The notes beneath the pieces are model-generated. The model saw only the letters and a list, made by a program, of their open reading frames with translations. It did no database searches and was not told the DNA's origin. A stretch of DNA of 40,206 nucleotides from an uncultured Clostridia bacterium (GTDB lineage Bacteria; Bacillota; Clostridia; Christensenellales; Aristaeellaceae): positions 1 through 40,206 of the forward strand of contig CAMVHE010000023.1 in assembly GCA_947167215.1 (NCBI GenBank), read 5' to 3'. The first letter of the stretch is position 1. Each line of letters begins with the position of its first letter. The position numbers were made by a program, and so were the translations under genes. Positions 32,894 to 40,206 of this stretch are shown here, piece after piece.

Positions 32894-33791
32894 ATCAGCC
32901 AGCCGTGATTATGTTCAGGAAATAGAAAAAACCTTGGAAATGCTGCTTCCGGAAAGCTCCAGGGATTTTGCGGATGGAGAGATTCCCGGCAACTTATGCA
33001 GGGCAATGCGTTACAGCCTGCTGGCAGGAGGAAAACGGATTCGTCCCATGCTGTTGCTGGCTGTATCCGATATGCTGTGCGGCAGTCACGATAATGCACT
33101 GGTTCCTGCAGCTGCGCTGGAGATGATTCATACTTATTCTCTCATTCATGATGATCTTCCGGGAATGGATAATGACGACCTTCGAAGGGGAAAACCAACC
33201 AATCATGTGGTTTTCGGGGAAGGTCAGGCTATACTGGCAGGAGACGGACTGCTTAACTATGCTTATGAGTGCATGCTGAAGGAAGCCATGCATTCTCCTG
33301 CTGCATTGCAACGCAGTGTCAAGGCGATTTCCTGTATCGCATCTGCAGCTGGCGTGACCGGCATGATCGCAGGACAATGCATTGATCTGCTCAGTGAGCA
33401 TCAGGTTCCTTCCGAGGAAATTCTCCGGTATATTCATACGCATAAGACAGCAGATCTTTTAACTGCCCCGCTGCTGGCAGCAGCAGCACTCTGCGGTGCT
33501 ACGGATGAAGAGGAATCGGCTCTTCGCCGATATGGCCTGTGTGTCGGGATCGCCTTTCAGATTGATGATGATCTGCTGGATGTTACAGGAGATGCTGCTA
33601 TTCTTGGAAAAAAGACGGGAATGGATGCTGAAAGGGAAAAGATGACATGGCCCTCGCTGGTCGGGGTGGAGGCTGCCAGGAATGAGTCCAAACGACTCTG
33701 GCAGGAAGCGGAGGATGCACTTTCTATTTTTGGGGAATCTGCCTGGTTTCTGAAAAAAATGGCGGAGAACCTTTCGGGACGGCAAAAGTAA
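32874..33791 (+). CDS. ispA: Polyprenyl (farnesyl/geranyl) diphosphate synthase
   Basis: Condenses dimethylallyl and isopentenyl diphosphate to farnesyl diphosphate, the precursor of undecaprenyl lipid carrier. The 305-residue protein has the first Asp-rich motif DDLPGMD at 93-99, GGKRIRP near 52-58, the KTADLLTAPL helix, and the second Asp-rich motif DDDLLD at 231-236. The pattern before the first motif (IHTYSLIHDDL) suggests a short-chain (C15-type) product, an inference. GGAGG lies six bases before the ATG at 32874; a longer open frame upstream overlaps xseB without a ribosome binding site. Confidence 0.93.
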   Translation: MLNRNFESASRDYVQEIEKTLEMLLPESSRDFADGEIPGNLCRAMRYSLLAGGKRIRPMLLLAVSDMLCGSHDNALVPAAALEMIHTYSLIHDDLPGMDNDDLRRGKPTNHVVFGEGQAILAGDGLLNYAYECMLKEAMHSPAALQRSVKAISCIASAAGVTGMIAGQCIDLLSEHQVPSEEILRYIHTHKTADLLTAPLLAAAALCGATDEEESALRRYGLCVGIAFQIDDDLLDVTGDAAILGKKTGMDAEREKMTWPSLVGVEAARNESKRLWQEAEDALSIFGESAWFLKKMAENLSGRQK

Positions 33792-33812
33792 TTAGAGAAG
33801 AGGAAAAATGAT

Positions 33813-34262
33813 TTGAAAACAGTCTATGGGATTATTTTCAACCGACCGATCCAGGCGGCTTTCGTCGGATGGGCAGTGGCCCAGCTGCTTAAATTTTTTA
33901 TCAATTTCTTGATCAACCGTAAAGCAGACAAATCCCGTCTGCTAGGGGCAGGCGGCATGCCCAGCTCCCATTCCGCAATGGCATGTGCCATGATGACCAC
34001 GATCGGGATGCACTCCGGTTTTGACTCTACGGTTTTTGCATTGTCGGCCTGTTTTGCCACTGTCGTGATGTATGATGCTGCCGGTGTACGTCGTTCCACA
34101 GGGAAAAATGCAGAAACCCTGAATACCCTGATAGATATGCTGGTGGATAACGGATATGATCTGAATGATGAGCAGAAGCTTAAGGAACTGGTGGGACATA
34201 CTCCGCTGCAGGTACTGGCTGGAGCCGTTCTTGGCATTCTGATTGGTATTTTAATGAGCTAA
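33813..34262 (+). CDS. Divergent PAP2 family membrane protein
   Basis: A 149-residue membrane protein of the divergent PAP2 (YuiD-like) family. The phosphatase-type motif GGMPSSHSAMACAMMTTIG is at about 47-65, and YDAAGVRRSTG near 87-97 supplies the conserved DxxGVR segment; hydrophobic segments flank both. It starts at TTG 33813 (GAGG nine bases before; no ATG fits), since a shorter start would lose the first membrane segment. Placed between ispA and dxs, it could act on an isoprenyl phosphate, but this is context-based inference; activity is unproven for the family. Confidence 0.82.
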   Translation: MKTVYGIIFNRPIQAAFVGWAVAQLLKFFINFLINRKADKSRLLGAGGMPSSHSAMACAMMTTIGMHSGFDSTVFALSACFATVVMYDAAGVRRSTGKNAETLNTLIDMLVDNGYDLNDEQKLKELVGHTPLQVLAGAVLGILIGILMS

Positions 34263-34289
34263 AACTTATTCAAGGAGGCATGTCCGGAG

Positions 34290-36197
34290 ATGGCGGTATT
34301 AAAACGGATTAACGGACCAGATGATGTAAAGCGCCTGACCGATGAGGAGTGCCGGACACTTTCGGAAGAATTACGTCAGACAATAATTGAAACGGTGTCA
34401 AGACAGGGAGGCCATCTCGCTTCCAACCTGGGTATCGTGGATTTGACTATTGCTCTTCACAGAACTTTCGACAGCCCGAAAGACAAACTGATTTTTGATG
34501 TTGGACATCAGGTATATGCCCATAAGCTTCTGACAGGGAGACAGGATCGGTTCAGCACTCTTCGAAGCTATCACGGAATGAGCGGTTTTCCCTGTCAGGA
34601 AGAAAGTCCCCATGATCACTTTGACACTGGACATTCCTCAACAGCTATTTCCATGGCTCTTGGTATGGCAAGGGCGAGGGATCTGGCCGGGGAGGATTAT
34701 GATGTTGTGGCAGTTGTGGGAGATGGAGCGCTGACCGGTGGCATGTGTTATGAAGCAATGAATGACGCAGGAAACGGCCACAACCGGCTTATCGTGATTC
34801 TCAATGACAATGCCATGTCCATTTCCCCCAATGTGGGAGCCCTGTCTGATTATTTTAAGCGTTTGCGGGCATCTGCTTCCTGGTATGGCAGCAAGAAACG
34901 CATCAAGGTCGGCATGGAAAGAATCCCATTGGTTGGCAAACCCCTGGCCCGTTTCATTGAAAATGCGAAAAACATGGTGAAGTCGGTTACTACAGGCGGC
35001 GAGCTTTTTGAAGCTTTGGGTTTCCGATATCTTGGTCCGTTTGATGGACATGATATCAAGGAAATGTCCCATGTGCTGGAAGAAGCCCGACAGATACGGG
35101 ATATGCCTGTGCTTATCCATGTTGTAACCACGAAAGGCAACGGTTATGACCTGGCGGAGCAACAACCGGAGAAGTACCATGGAACACCGCCGTTCCGGGT
35201 AGAAACCGGTCTCAAAAAGGGATATGGTATCTCTGCCGGTGCCGCGCAGATGGTTGGGGACACACTGGTCGCTATGGCAGCCGAGGATAAGCGTGTGGTA
35301 ACAGTAACCGCTGCAATGGGAACGGGAACGGGCCTTCAAAACTTTAAACAGTATTTTCCGGAACGCTTTTTCGATGTCGGCATTGCGGAGCAGCATGCAG
35401 TCAGCATGGCGGCAGGTATGGCAAAAGGGGGATATAGACCTTTTTTTGCTGTTTATGCCACTTTTTTTCAAAGAGCCTATGATCAGATGATTCATGATGT
35501 CTGTCTGCAGAATCTGCCGGTATGCATCCTGGCAGATCATATGGGGCTGGTGGGAGATGATGGCAAAACCCATCATGGCGTTTTTGTCCTTCCCATGGCA
35601 TTATCCATGCCCGGTGTAACGGTACTTATACCAAGAGATGCCCATGAACTTCAGCTTGCGCTGCGCAGTACGCTGCAGCTGGATGGACCATCCATTATCT
35701 GTTACCCCAAAGAAGGAATTGAACCATATGCCAGATCACTGAATGGGGATACTTTTGCAGTGGGACATTGGCAGTGGCTGCGGGAAGGTACAGACGGAGT
35801 GATTCTGGCAATCTCCCGCATGACCATGCATGCCATGGAAGCTGCAGAAATCCTGGAAAAAGAGCATGTTTCATTGGGGGTTATTGACTGCTGCAGCCTG
35901 AAACCCATGGACCTTTCCTGCATCAGAAGTGTTTTTTCCCGCGGAGTTCCCGTGATGACGCTGGAGGAAGGGCAGGTTATCGGCGGAATGGGATCGGAAA
36001 TTGCGCGGCTCTGTGTCTCGGAGAACCTTCCTGAGCCTGCATGCATTGTGGGCCTTCCGGATCGCTTTGTAACACATGGCTCTGTGCGGGAATTGCTTGC
36101 CGAGTGCAGATTGCTGCCGGAAGATATTGCAGAACGGTGGCGTGAAATTCTGAAAAAGAGGGAAGCTTTTTCTGACCAGAAGAAGGAGAAAAAATGA
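34290..36197 (+). CDS. dxs: 1-deoxy-D-xylulose-5-phosphate synthase
   Basis: TPP enzyme joining pyruvate and glyceraldehyde 3-phosphate, the first step of the MEP isoprenoid pathway (also feeding TPP/PLP). The 635-residue protein has GHLASNLG (His42 region), FDVGHQVYAHKLL, TPP-diphosphate motif GDG at 144-146 with NDN near 171-173, and the catalytic Glu366 in DVGIAEQH. Full length. Odd: the usual DRAG motif reads DHMG (415-418) and the usual RYPRG reads CYPKE (470-474), so arginines normally lining the substrate phosphate site are missing. AAGGAGG is 11 bases before the ATG. It overlaps tlyA by four bases. Confidence 0.93.
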   Translation: MAVLKRINGPDDVKRLTDEECRTLSEELRQTIIETVSRQGGHLASNLGIVDLTIALHRTFDSPKDKLIFDVGHQVYAHKLLTGRQDRFSTLRSYHGMSGFPCQEESPHDHFDTGHSSTAISMALGMARARDLAGEDYDVVAVVGDGALTGGMCYEAMNDAGNGHNRLIVILNDNAMSISPNVGALSDYFKRLRASASWYGSKKRIKVGMERIPLVGKPLARFIENAKNMVKSVTTGGELFEALGFRYLGPFDGHDIKEMSHVLEEARQIRDMPVLIHVVTTKGNGYDLAEQQPEKYHGTPPFRVETGLKKGYGISAGAAQMVGDTLVAMAAEDKRVVTVTAAMGTGTGLQNFKQYFPERFFDVGIAEQHAVSMAAGMAKGGYRPFFAVYATFFQRAYDQMIHDVCLQNLPVCILADHMGLVGDDGKTHHGVFVLPMALSMPGVTVLIPRDAHELQLALRSTLQLDGPSIICYPKEGIEPYARSLNGDTFAVGHWQWLREGTDGVILAISRMTMHAMEAAEILEKEHVSLGVIDCCSLKPMDLSCIRSVFSRGVPVMTLEEGQVIGGMGSEIARLCVSENLPEPACIVGLPDRFVTHGSVRELLAECRLLPEDIAERWREILKKREAFSDQKKEKK

Positions 36198-37027
36198 ACG
36201 AAAAGATCCGGGTGGATGTTGCCCTGGTACAGCGGGGAATTCTTTCCAGCAGGGAAAAGGCCCAGGCTCTGATCATGGCAGGCCAGGTTTATCGGGGAGA
36301 AGTAAAGGTGGAAAAACCTTCTGAAAAAGTGTCGGAAGGGGAAACACTGATCGTTCGCGGCAGCGAGGATGCTTATGTTTCCAGGGGAGCCCATAAACTC
36401 CTGAAAGGCATTGCCAGCTTTCATGTTGATCCTTCAGGACGAGCAGCAATGGATGTGGGTGCTTCTACGGGCGGTTTCACAGATGTGCTATTGCGTCATG
36501 GCGCTCGCCGGGTCTTTTCCATCGATGTGGGTTACGGACAGCTGGATTGGAAGCTGCGGAACGATGAACGTGTCACTGTCATGGAGAGAACCAATGCCAG
36601 GTATCTGAAGCCATCTGATTTTGATGAAATCCCTGACCTGGCTGTAATGGATGCATCGTTCATCAGCATCACCAAAATTCTTCCGGCCCTGGCTGCTGTC
36701 ATGGGGGAAAAGGGAGAAATTGTAACACTCATCAAGCCGCAGTTTGAAGCCGGACGCAACAATGTGGGAAAAAAGGGAGTGGTAAGGGAGCCGGAAATAC
36801 ACCTGGAGGTTCTCCGAAGTGTTCTCGGTTTTGCCAGGGAAGTCCTGCGATGGCCTGCGGATATGGTTACTTATTCGCCGATCCGTGGTCCGGAAGGAAA
36901 CATCGAGTTTCTGGCCCATTTGCTTCCAGAAAACAGGGGAATGACACCTGTATCAGAGGAAACCATGAAAGCGGTTGTTGAGGAAGCACATTTGTTTTTT
37001 TCGGAAAAAGGAGAGTCGGAACCATGA
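36194..37027 (+). CDS. tlyA: TlyA family rRNA (cytidine-2'-O)-methyltransferase
   Basis: Predicted 2'-O-methylation of cytidine in 16S and/or 23S rRNA (C1409 and C1920 in mycobacteria, where it affects capreomycin sensitivity). The 277-residue protein has an N-terminal S4 RNA-binding domain (about 1-62: VDVALVQRGILSSREKAQALI), then a Rossmann fold with SAM motif DVGASTGGFTDVLL near 83-96 and the SRGAHKL entry motif at 58-64. The start overlaps the dxs stop (ATGA), so the genes are coupled. It is followed by nadK with the same four-base overlap. Confidence 0.93.
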   Translation: MNEKIRVDVALVQRGILSSREKAQALIMAGQVYRGEVKVEKPSEKVSEGETLIVRGSEDAYVSRGAHKLLKGIASFHVDPSGRAAMDVGASTGGFTDVLLRHGARRVFSIDVGYGQLDWKLRNDERVTVMERTNARYLKPSDFDEIPDLAVMDASFISITKILPALAAVMGEKGEIVTLIKPQFEAGRNNVGKKGVVREPEIHLEVLRSVLGFAREVLRWPADMVTYSPIRGPEGNIEFLAHLLPENRGMTPVSEETMKAVVEEAHLFFSEKGESEP

Positions 37028-37905
37028 GACAGCGAGTTCTATTTTATCTTAACAAGGGGAAAATCCAGGTCTTGCCTGCTATGCTGACAACCATTTTTCT
37101 CTGCGGTCAGAATGGTATAGAGCCGGTTTTCCGGGAAGAAGACAGAGAAACCATGAATCAGGTTCCGGAACTTAACCTGTCTCAGTGCCGCTTTACTACT
37201 GACCCCATAGCAGATGGTGTTACCGCAATTTTTTCGTTTGGCGGTGATGGAACCGTTCTTTCTGCCATGGACCGCTATGCAGAAACAGATCTTCCGATTC
37301 TTGGTATCCATCTGGGACGTATGGGGTTTCTGCTGGAAACAGAAATGAAGGATCTTCCGGTGGCGCTGGAAAGATTTTCCAAAGGGGAATACAGCATTGA
37401 ACGTCGGATGATGCTCCAGATGTGTATTTCTCACGATCCCTCTTTCCGTCCGCTGCTGGCTACCAATGAGGTTTCCATATCAAGAGGCATCTCACAGAGA
37501 ATGATTGCGTTTGACGTGGCGGTGGACAATAAAATGGTGGATCATTATATCGCTGATGGCCTGATGGTTTCTGCACCAACGGGATCTACCGGCTATTCCC
37601 TGTCGGCAGGAGGACCGATTGTCTCTCCGGATGTAAACTGTATGATTATCAATCCGATCTGCCCCCATACACTGCAGTCCCGTCCGATTATTGTGAGTAA
37701 GCACTCCCATGTGAAAGTGACGCTTAGGATGAAAGAGGAGAGGGAAGGAATTCAGCTTTCCGTAGATGGCCTTAATATCGGGGGATTGCAGAACGGACAG
37801 TCCATTGAAGTGTGTCGATCCAGTCATGACGGTCAGCTGATTCGTTTTGAGGATAAAAACTTCTATGCCTTGCTGAAGAGCAAACTCTCCCAATGGAGCT
37901 TATAG
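37024..37905 (+). CDS. nadK: NAD(+) kinase
   Basis: Phosphorylates NAD+ to NADP+. The 293-residue protein has the catalytic/ATP motif GGDG at 73-76, GIHLGRMGFL (about 93-102), TNEVSISRG around 142-150, and the NAD-binding GSTGYSLSAGGPI near 183-195. Complete and of normal length. The ATG overlaps tlyA by four bases. The order tlyA-nadK-argR-recN is common in Clostridia. Confidence 0.94.
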   Translation: MRQRVLFYLNKGKIQVLPAMLTTIFLCGQNGIEPVFREEDRETMNQVPELNLSQCRFTTDPIADGVTAIFSFGGDGTVLSAMDRYAETDLPILGIHLGRMGFLLETEMKDLPVALERFSKGEYSIERRMMLQMCISHDPSFRPLLATNEVSISRGISQRMIAFDVAVDNKMVDHYIADGLMVSAPTGSTGYSLSAGGPIVSPDVNCMIINPICPHTLQSRPIIVSKHSHVKVTLRMKEEREGIQLSVDGLNIGGLQNGQSIEVCRSSHDGQLIRFEDKNFYALLKSKLSQWSL

Positions 37906-37927
37906 AATAGAAACGGGGTATCTGCGG

Positions 37928-38380
37928 ATGATTAAGAACGAAAGACAGAATGCCATCCGGAATATCATTACGACCAGAAGCATTCAGAATCAGAAAGAAC
38001 TGCAGCTTGCTCTGCAGGAGCGAGGCATTGAGGTCACACAGGCCACGGTATCCCGGGATATCAAGCAGATGCATCTTCGCAAGAAGTCAAGGGAAGACGG
38101 TATCTACCATTATGTGCTGGATCCGACAGAAATGGACGAGATTGAGCGTCAGATCCGGATGCTTTCCGATTCAGTGCTCAGTATGGCAGGTGTCAATAAC
38201 CAGATTGTGATCCGAACTTTTTCCGGAAGTGCACATGTTGCGGGAGAAGCGATCGATAACATGGGCTGGTCGGAGATTCTGGGGACAATTGCAGGGGATA
38301 ATACCCTGTTGGTCATTGTGCGTTCCAACCAGGAAGTAGGCGAAGTATTGCAGCGTCTGCGTCATCTTATGACGCGCTGA
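37928..38380 (+). CDS. argR: Arginine repressor
   Basis: Arginine-responsive DNA-binding protein controlling arginine biosynthesis and catabolism. The 150-residue protein has the winged-helix N-terminal domain (about 1-70: IRNIITTRSIQNQKELQLAL, VTQATVSRDIKQM) and a C-terminal hexamerisation/arginine-binding domain with TIAGDNTLLVIVRS near 123-136. No arginine genes are in the window, so it acts in trans. The gene lies in the nadK-recN run, 22 bases after nadK. Confidence 0.94.
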   Translation: MIKNERQNAIRNIITTRSIQNQKELQLALQERGIEVTQATVSRDIKQMHLRKKSREDGIYHYVLDPTEMDEIERQIRMLSDSVLSMAGVNNQIVIRTFSGSAHVAGEAIDNMGWSEILGTIAGDNTLLVIVRSNQEVGEVLQRLRHLMTR

Positions 38381-38399
38381 GAAAAGCGGGGGCAGAAAA

Positions 38400-40148
38400 A
38401 TGCTTTTGCAGATAGGGATTCATCATCTGGCCTTGATTGATGAGATCCGCATTGAGTTTGGTCCGGGATTGAATGTGCTTTCCGGTGAAACGGGTGCAGG
38501 AAAATCCATCGTGGTGGATGCGGTCAATCTGGTAGTTGGAGAACGGGCTGACCGCGAAATGATTGCCAATGGCAGTGACAAAGCGATCATCGAAGCAGTA
38601 TTCGATATTTCTGAAAACCTCGTGGTTCAGGAGATGATTCGAAACATGGGGATTGAAAGTGATGAGAATATGCTGCTTGTCTCCCGGGAAATTCTGACCA
38701 GCGGCCGCAATCTGTGCCGTGTGAACGGCACCATTGTGCCGCTGCAGATGTTAAGGCAGATTTCAGCACAGCTGGTGGATATTCACGGACAGCATGAACA
38801 TCAGCTTCTGCTGCAGCCTCAGAATCACATTGTTTATCTGGATGAGTATGCTTCCGATGAGGTGAGCGACACCCGGGAGAACGTGCGTAAAACCTATGCA
38901 GACTGGCATGATCTGGCCCTTCGCGCCCGAAAGCTGCGCACAGGTATAGCGGAACGGGAACAACGTATGGATATGCTTCGGTTTCAGCAGGAGGAACTTC
39001 GTAATGCGCAACTGGCAGAGGGAGAAGAAGAAGAGCTGGAGCGAAAGCGCACGCTATACCGTAATGCAGAAAAAATCTCCTCCTCATTGGAAGAAACCTA
39101 TAATCTTCTGTCAGGGGAAGGAGACGGAGGAAGTCCTGCAACTGCGCTGATGCGGAATGCAGCACGCAGTCTATCGGGAATATCCAATATTGATGAAGAG
39201 TATGACCAGCTGTCCACGCGCCTGCAAGGGCTGTGTTATGAAGTGGAGGACGTTGCTTCCGAAGTGGAAAGGCTTCTTGACAGCCTGGATTTTGATGAGA
39301 AAGATGCAGAACGTGTGGAAGACCGTCTGGATCTTCTGAAACGGCTTTCACGTAAATACGGACCGGGTACGAAAGAGATGATTGCATTTCTTTTGAAAGT
39401 TTCTCGGGAACTTGAGGAGCTGGAAGGTTCGGACGAAAATGCGGATGTGCTGGAAAAGGAAACAAAGCGGGCACTTGCCAAGCTTGAAAAAGCATCCGGG
39501 AAGCTTTCTGAAATCAGAAAGAAAGCGGCAGAGAGATTCCAGAGGGAAGTGGAAATGCAGCTGCATGAACTGGGCATGAAGAATGCCGTTTTTTCTGTCA
39601 GTTTTGCAGAGGCAGGACCGGTCAACGCACCGGAGAAGCGCTATTCTCCTGATGGAATGGATCAGGTTGAATTCATGTTCTGCGCAAACCTTGGTCAGCC
39701 TCTGCGCCCCTTGACCAAAGTGGCATCCGGAGGCGAACTGTCAAGAATAATGCTGGCATTGAAAAGCCTGTCAGCGCAGAAACCTGGAATTCCGAGAAGC
39801 ATGGTTTTTGACGAGATTGACACAGGCATCAGCGGACGCATGGCGCAGGTGGTGGCGGAAAAAATGACTGCCATCGGGGACCATCACCAGGTGATCTGCG
39901 TGACTCATCTGCCACAGATTGCAGCAATGGCAGACCATCAGTATCTGGTGTCCAAATCAGAAAAAAACGGGAAGACCTATACGGAAGTAGTTGCCATGAA
40001 TTCCGATGCAAGAATACCCGAAATAGCGAGAATGGTGGGCGGAGCCGACAGCGGAAATGGAAGCAGCATGAAGCATGCAAAGGAAATGTTGAAAGATGCG
40101 GAGAAGCGAAAGCAGGAACTCCGAAAAAGGCTCAACAGCAACCAATGA
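38400..40148 (+). CDS. recN: DNA repair protein RecN
   Basis: SMC-like ATPase recruited to double-strand breaks. The 582-residue protein has Walker A GETGAGKS near 29-36, coiled-coil arms rich in Glu/Lys/Arg (about 150-370), signature SGGELSRIMLALK (about 447-459) and Walker B MVFDEIDTGISG (about 467-478), with THLPQIA following. Complete, ending at 40148. In many Clostridia spoIVB follows directly; only 58 bases remain here and no gene can be called in them. The ATG at 38400 has a modest purine-rich site (GGGGGCAG) upstream. Confidence 0.95.
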   Translation: MLLQIGIHHLALIDEIRIEFGPGLNVLSGETGAGKSIVVDAVNLVVGERADREMIANGSDKAIIEAVFDISENLVVQEMIRNMGIESDENMLLVSREILTSGRNLCRVNGTIVPLQMLRQISAQLVDIHGQHEHQLLLQPQNHIVYLDEYASDEVSDTRENVRKTYADWHDLALRARKLRTGIAEREQRMDMLRFQQEELRNAQLAEGEEEELERKRTLYRNAEKISSSLEETYNLLSGEGDGGSPATALMRNAARSLSGISNIDEEYDQLSTRLQGLCYEVEDVASEVERLLDSLDFDEKDAERVEDRLDLLKRLSRKYGPGTKEMIAFLLKVSRELEELEGSDENADVLEKETKRALAKLEKASGKLSEIRKKAAERFQREVEMQLHELGMKNAVFSVSFAEAGPVNAPEKRYSPDGMDQVEFMFCANLGQPLRPLTKVASGGELSRIMLALKSLSAQKPGIPRSMVFDEIDTGISGRMAQVVAEKMTAIGDHHQVICVTHLPQIAAMADHQYLVSKSEKNGKTYTEVVAMNSDARIPEIARMVGGADSGNGSSMKHAKEMLKDAEKRKQELRKRLNSNQ

Positions 40149-40206
40149 TGGAATAATACTTTCCCAATTTTCCGGACTATAGGACAGTACTCGCATTTTT
40201 CCTGGG

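Overview
The window looks like chromosomal DNA from an anaerobic member of the Clostridia (Bacillota). The evidence is gene content and gene order: a nusB / TsaD-like / folD / xseA / xseB / ispA / dxs / tlyA / nadK / argR / recN run, an Asp23/Gls24-AmaP pair, a NifS-ThiI pair, class II aldolase, type III pantothenate kinase, an ECF-type vitamin transporter, GGAGG-type ribosome binding sites throughout and TTGnnn-17-TAnnnT promoters. Genus and species cannot be named from this sequence alone. Most of the window is ordinary core genome. The accessory parts are the first kilobase (mobile-element debris) and about 12.9-19.3 kb (a surface-glycan cluster).

Layout. 1-0.9 kb: what looks like the right end of an IS200/IS605-type element that continues off the left edge, then a minus-strand gene related to the N-terminal part of IS1634-like transposases. 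1.2-6.9 kb: housekeeping genes (THUMP RNA methyltransferase, aldolase, DegV, exonuclease III, aspartokinase), each with a recognisable promoter or terminator. 6.9-8.7 kb: a panT-coaX pair for pantothenate uptake and phosphorylation, behind a leader with switch-like RNA architecture. 8.7-12.9 kb: MsmX-type sugar ABC ATPase behind a long structured leader, a PucR/CdaR-type regulator, and a secreted C-terminal-processing protease. 12.9-19.3 kb: four GT2 glycosyltransferases, a polysaccharide pyruvyl transferase and an FrhB-like iron-sulfur protein, tightly packed and translationally coupled. 19.3-21.0 kb: tadA and lysA. 21.2-24.4 kb: a minus-strand pair, a zinc-ribbon membrane protein followed by a serine hydrolase. 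24.5-27.4 kb: a small membrane protein, then NifS-type cysteine desulfurase and ThiI for tRNA 4-thiouridine. 27.5-40.1 kb: an almost unbroken plus-strand run starting with Asp23/AmaP/small membrane protein and going on to NusB, a TsaD paralogue, FolD, ExoVII (XseA/XseB), IspA, a PAP2-type phosphatase, Dxs, TlyA, NadK, ArgR and RecN.

How it fits together. The right third links isoprenoid precursor supply (Dxs, IspA, PAP2) with DNA repair (ExoVII, RecN), one-carbon metabolism (FolD) and ribosome/transcription functions (NusB, TlyA). The glycan cluster would draw on the same polyprenyl lipid pool. The most interesting unexplained signals are RNA-level: the panT leader, where a loop strand can pair with a segment abutting a hairpin that masks the ribosome binding site; the msmX leader with two terminator-like hairpins; and a hairpin placed between the ribosome binding site and start codon of the zinc-ribbon gene. 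No CRISPR array, rRNA or tRNA gene was recognised.
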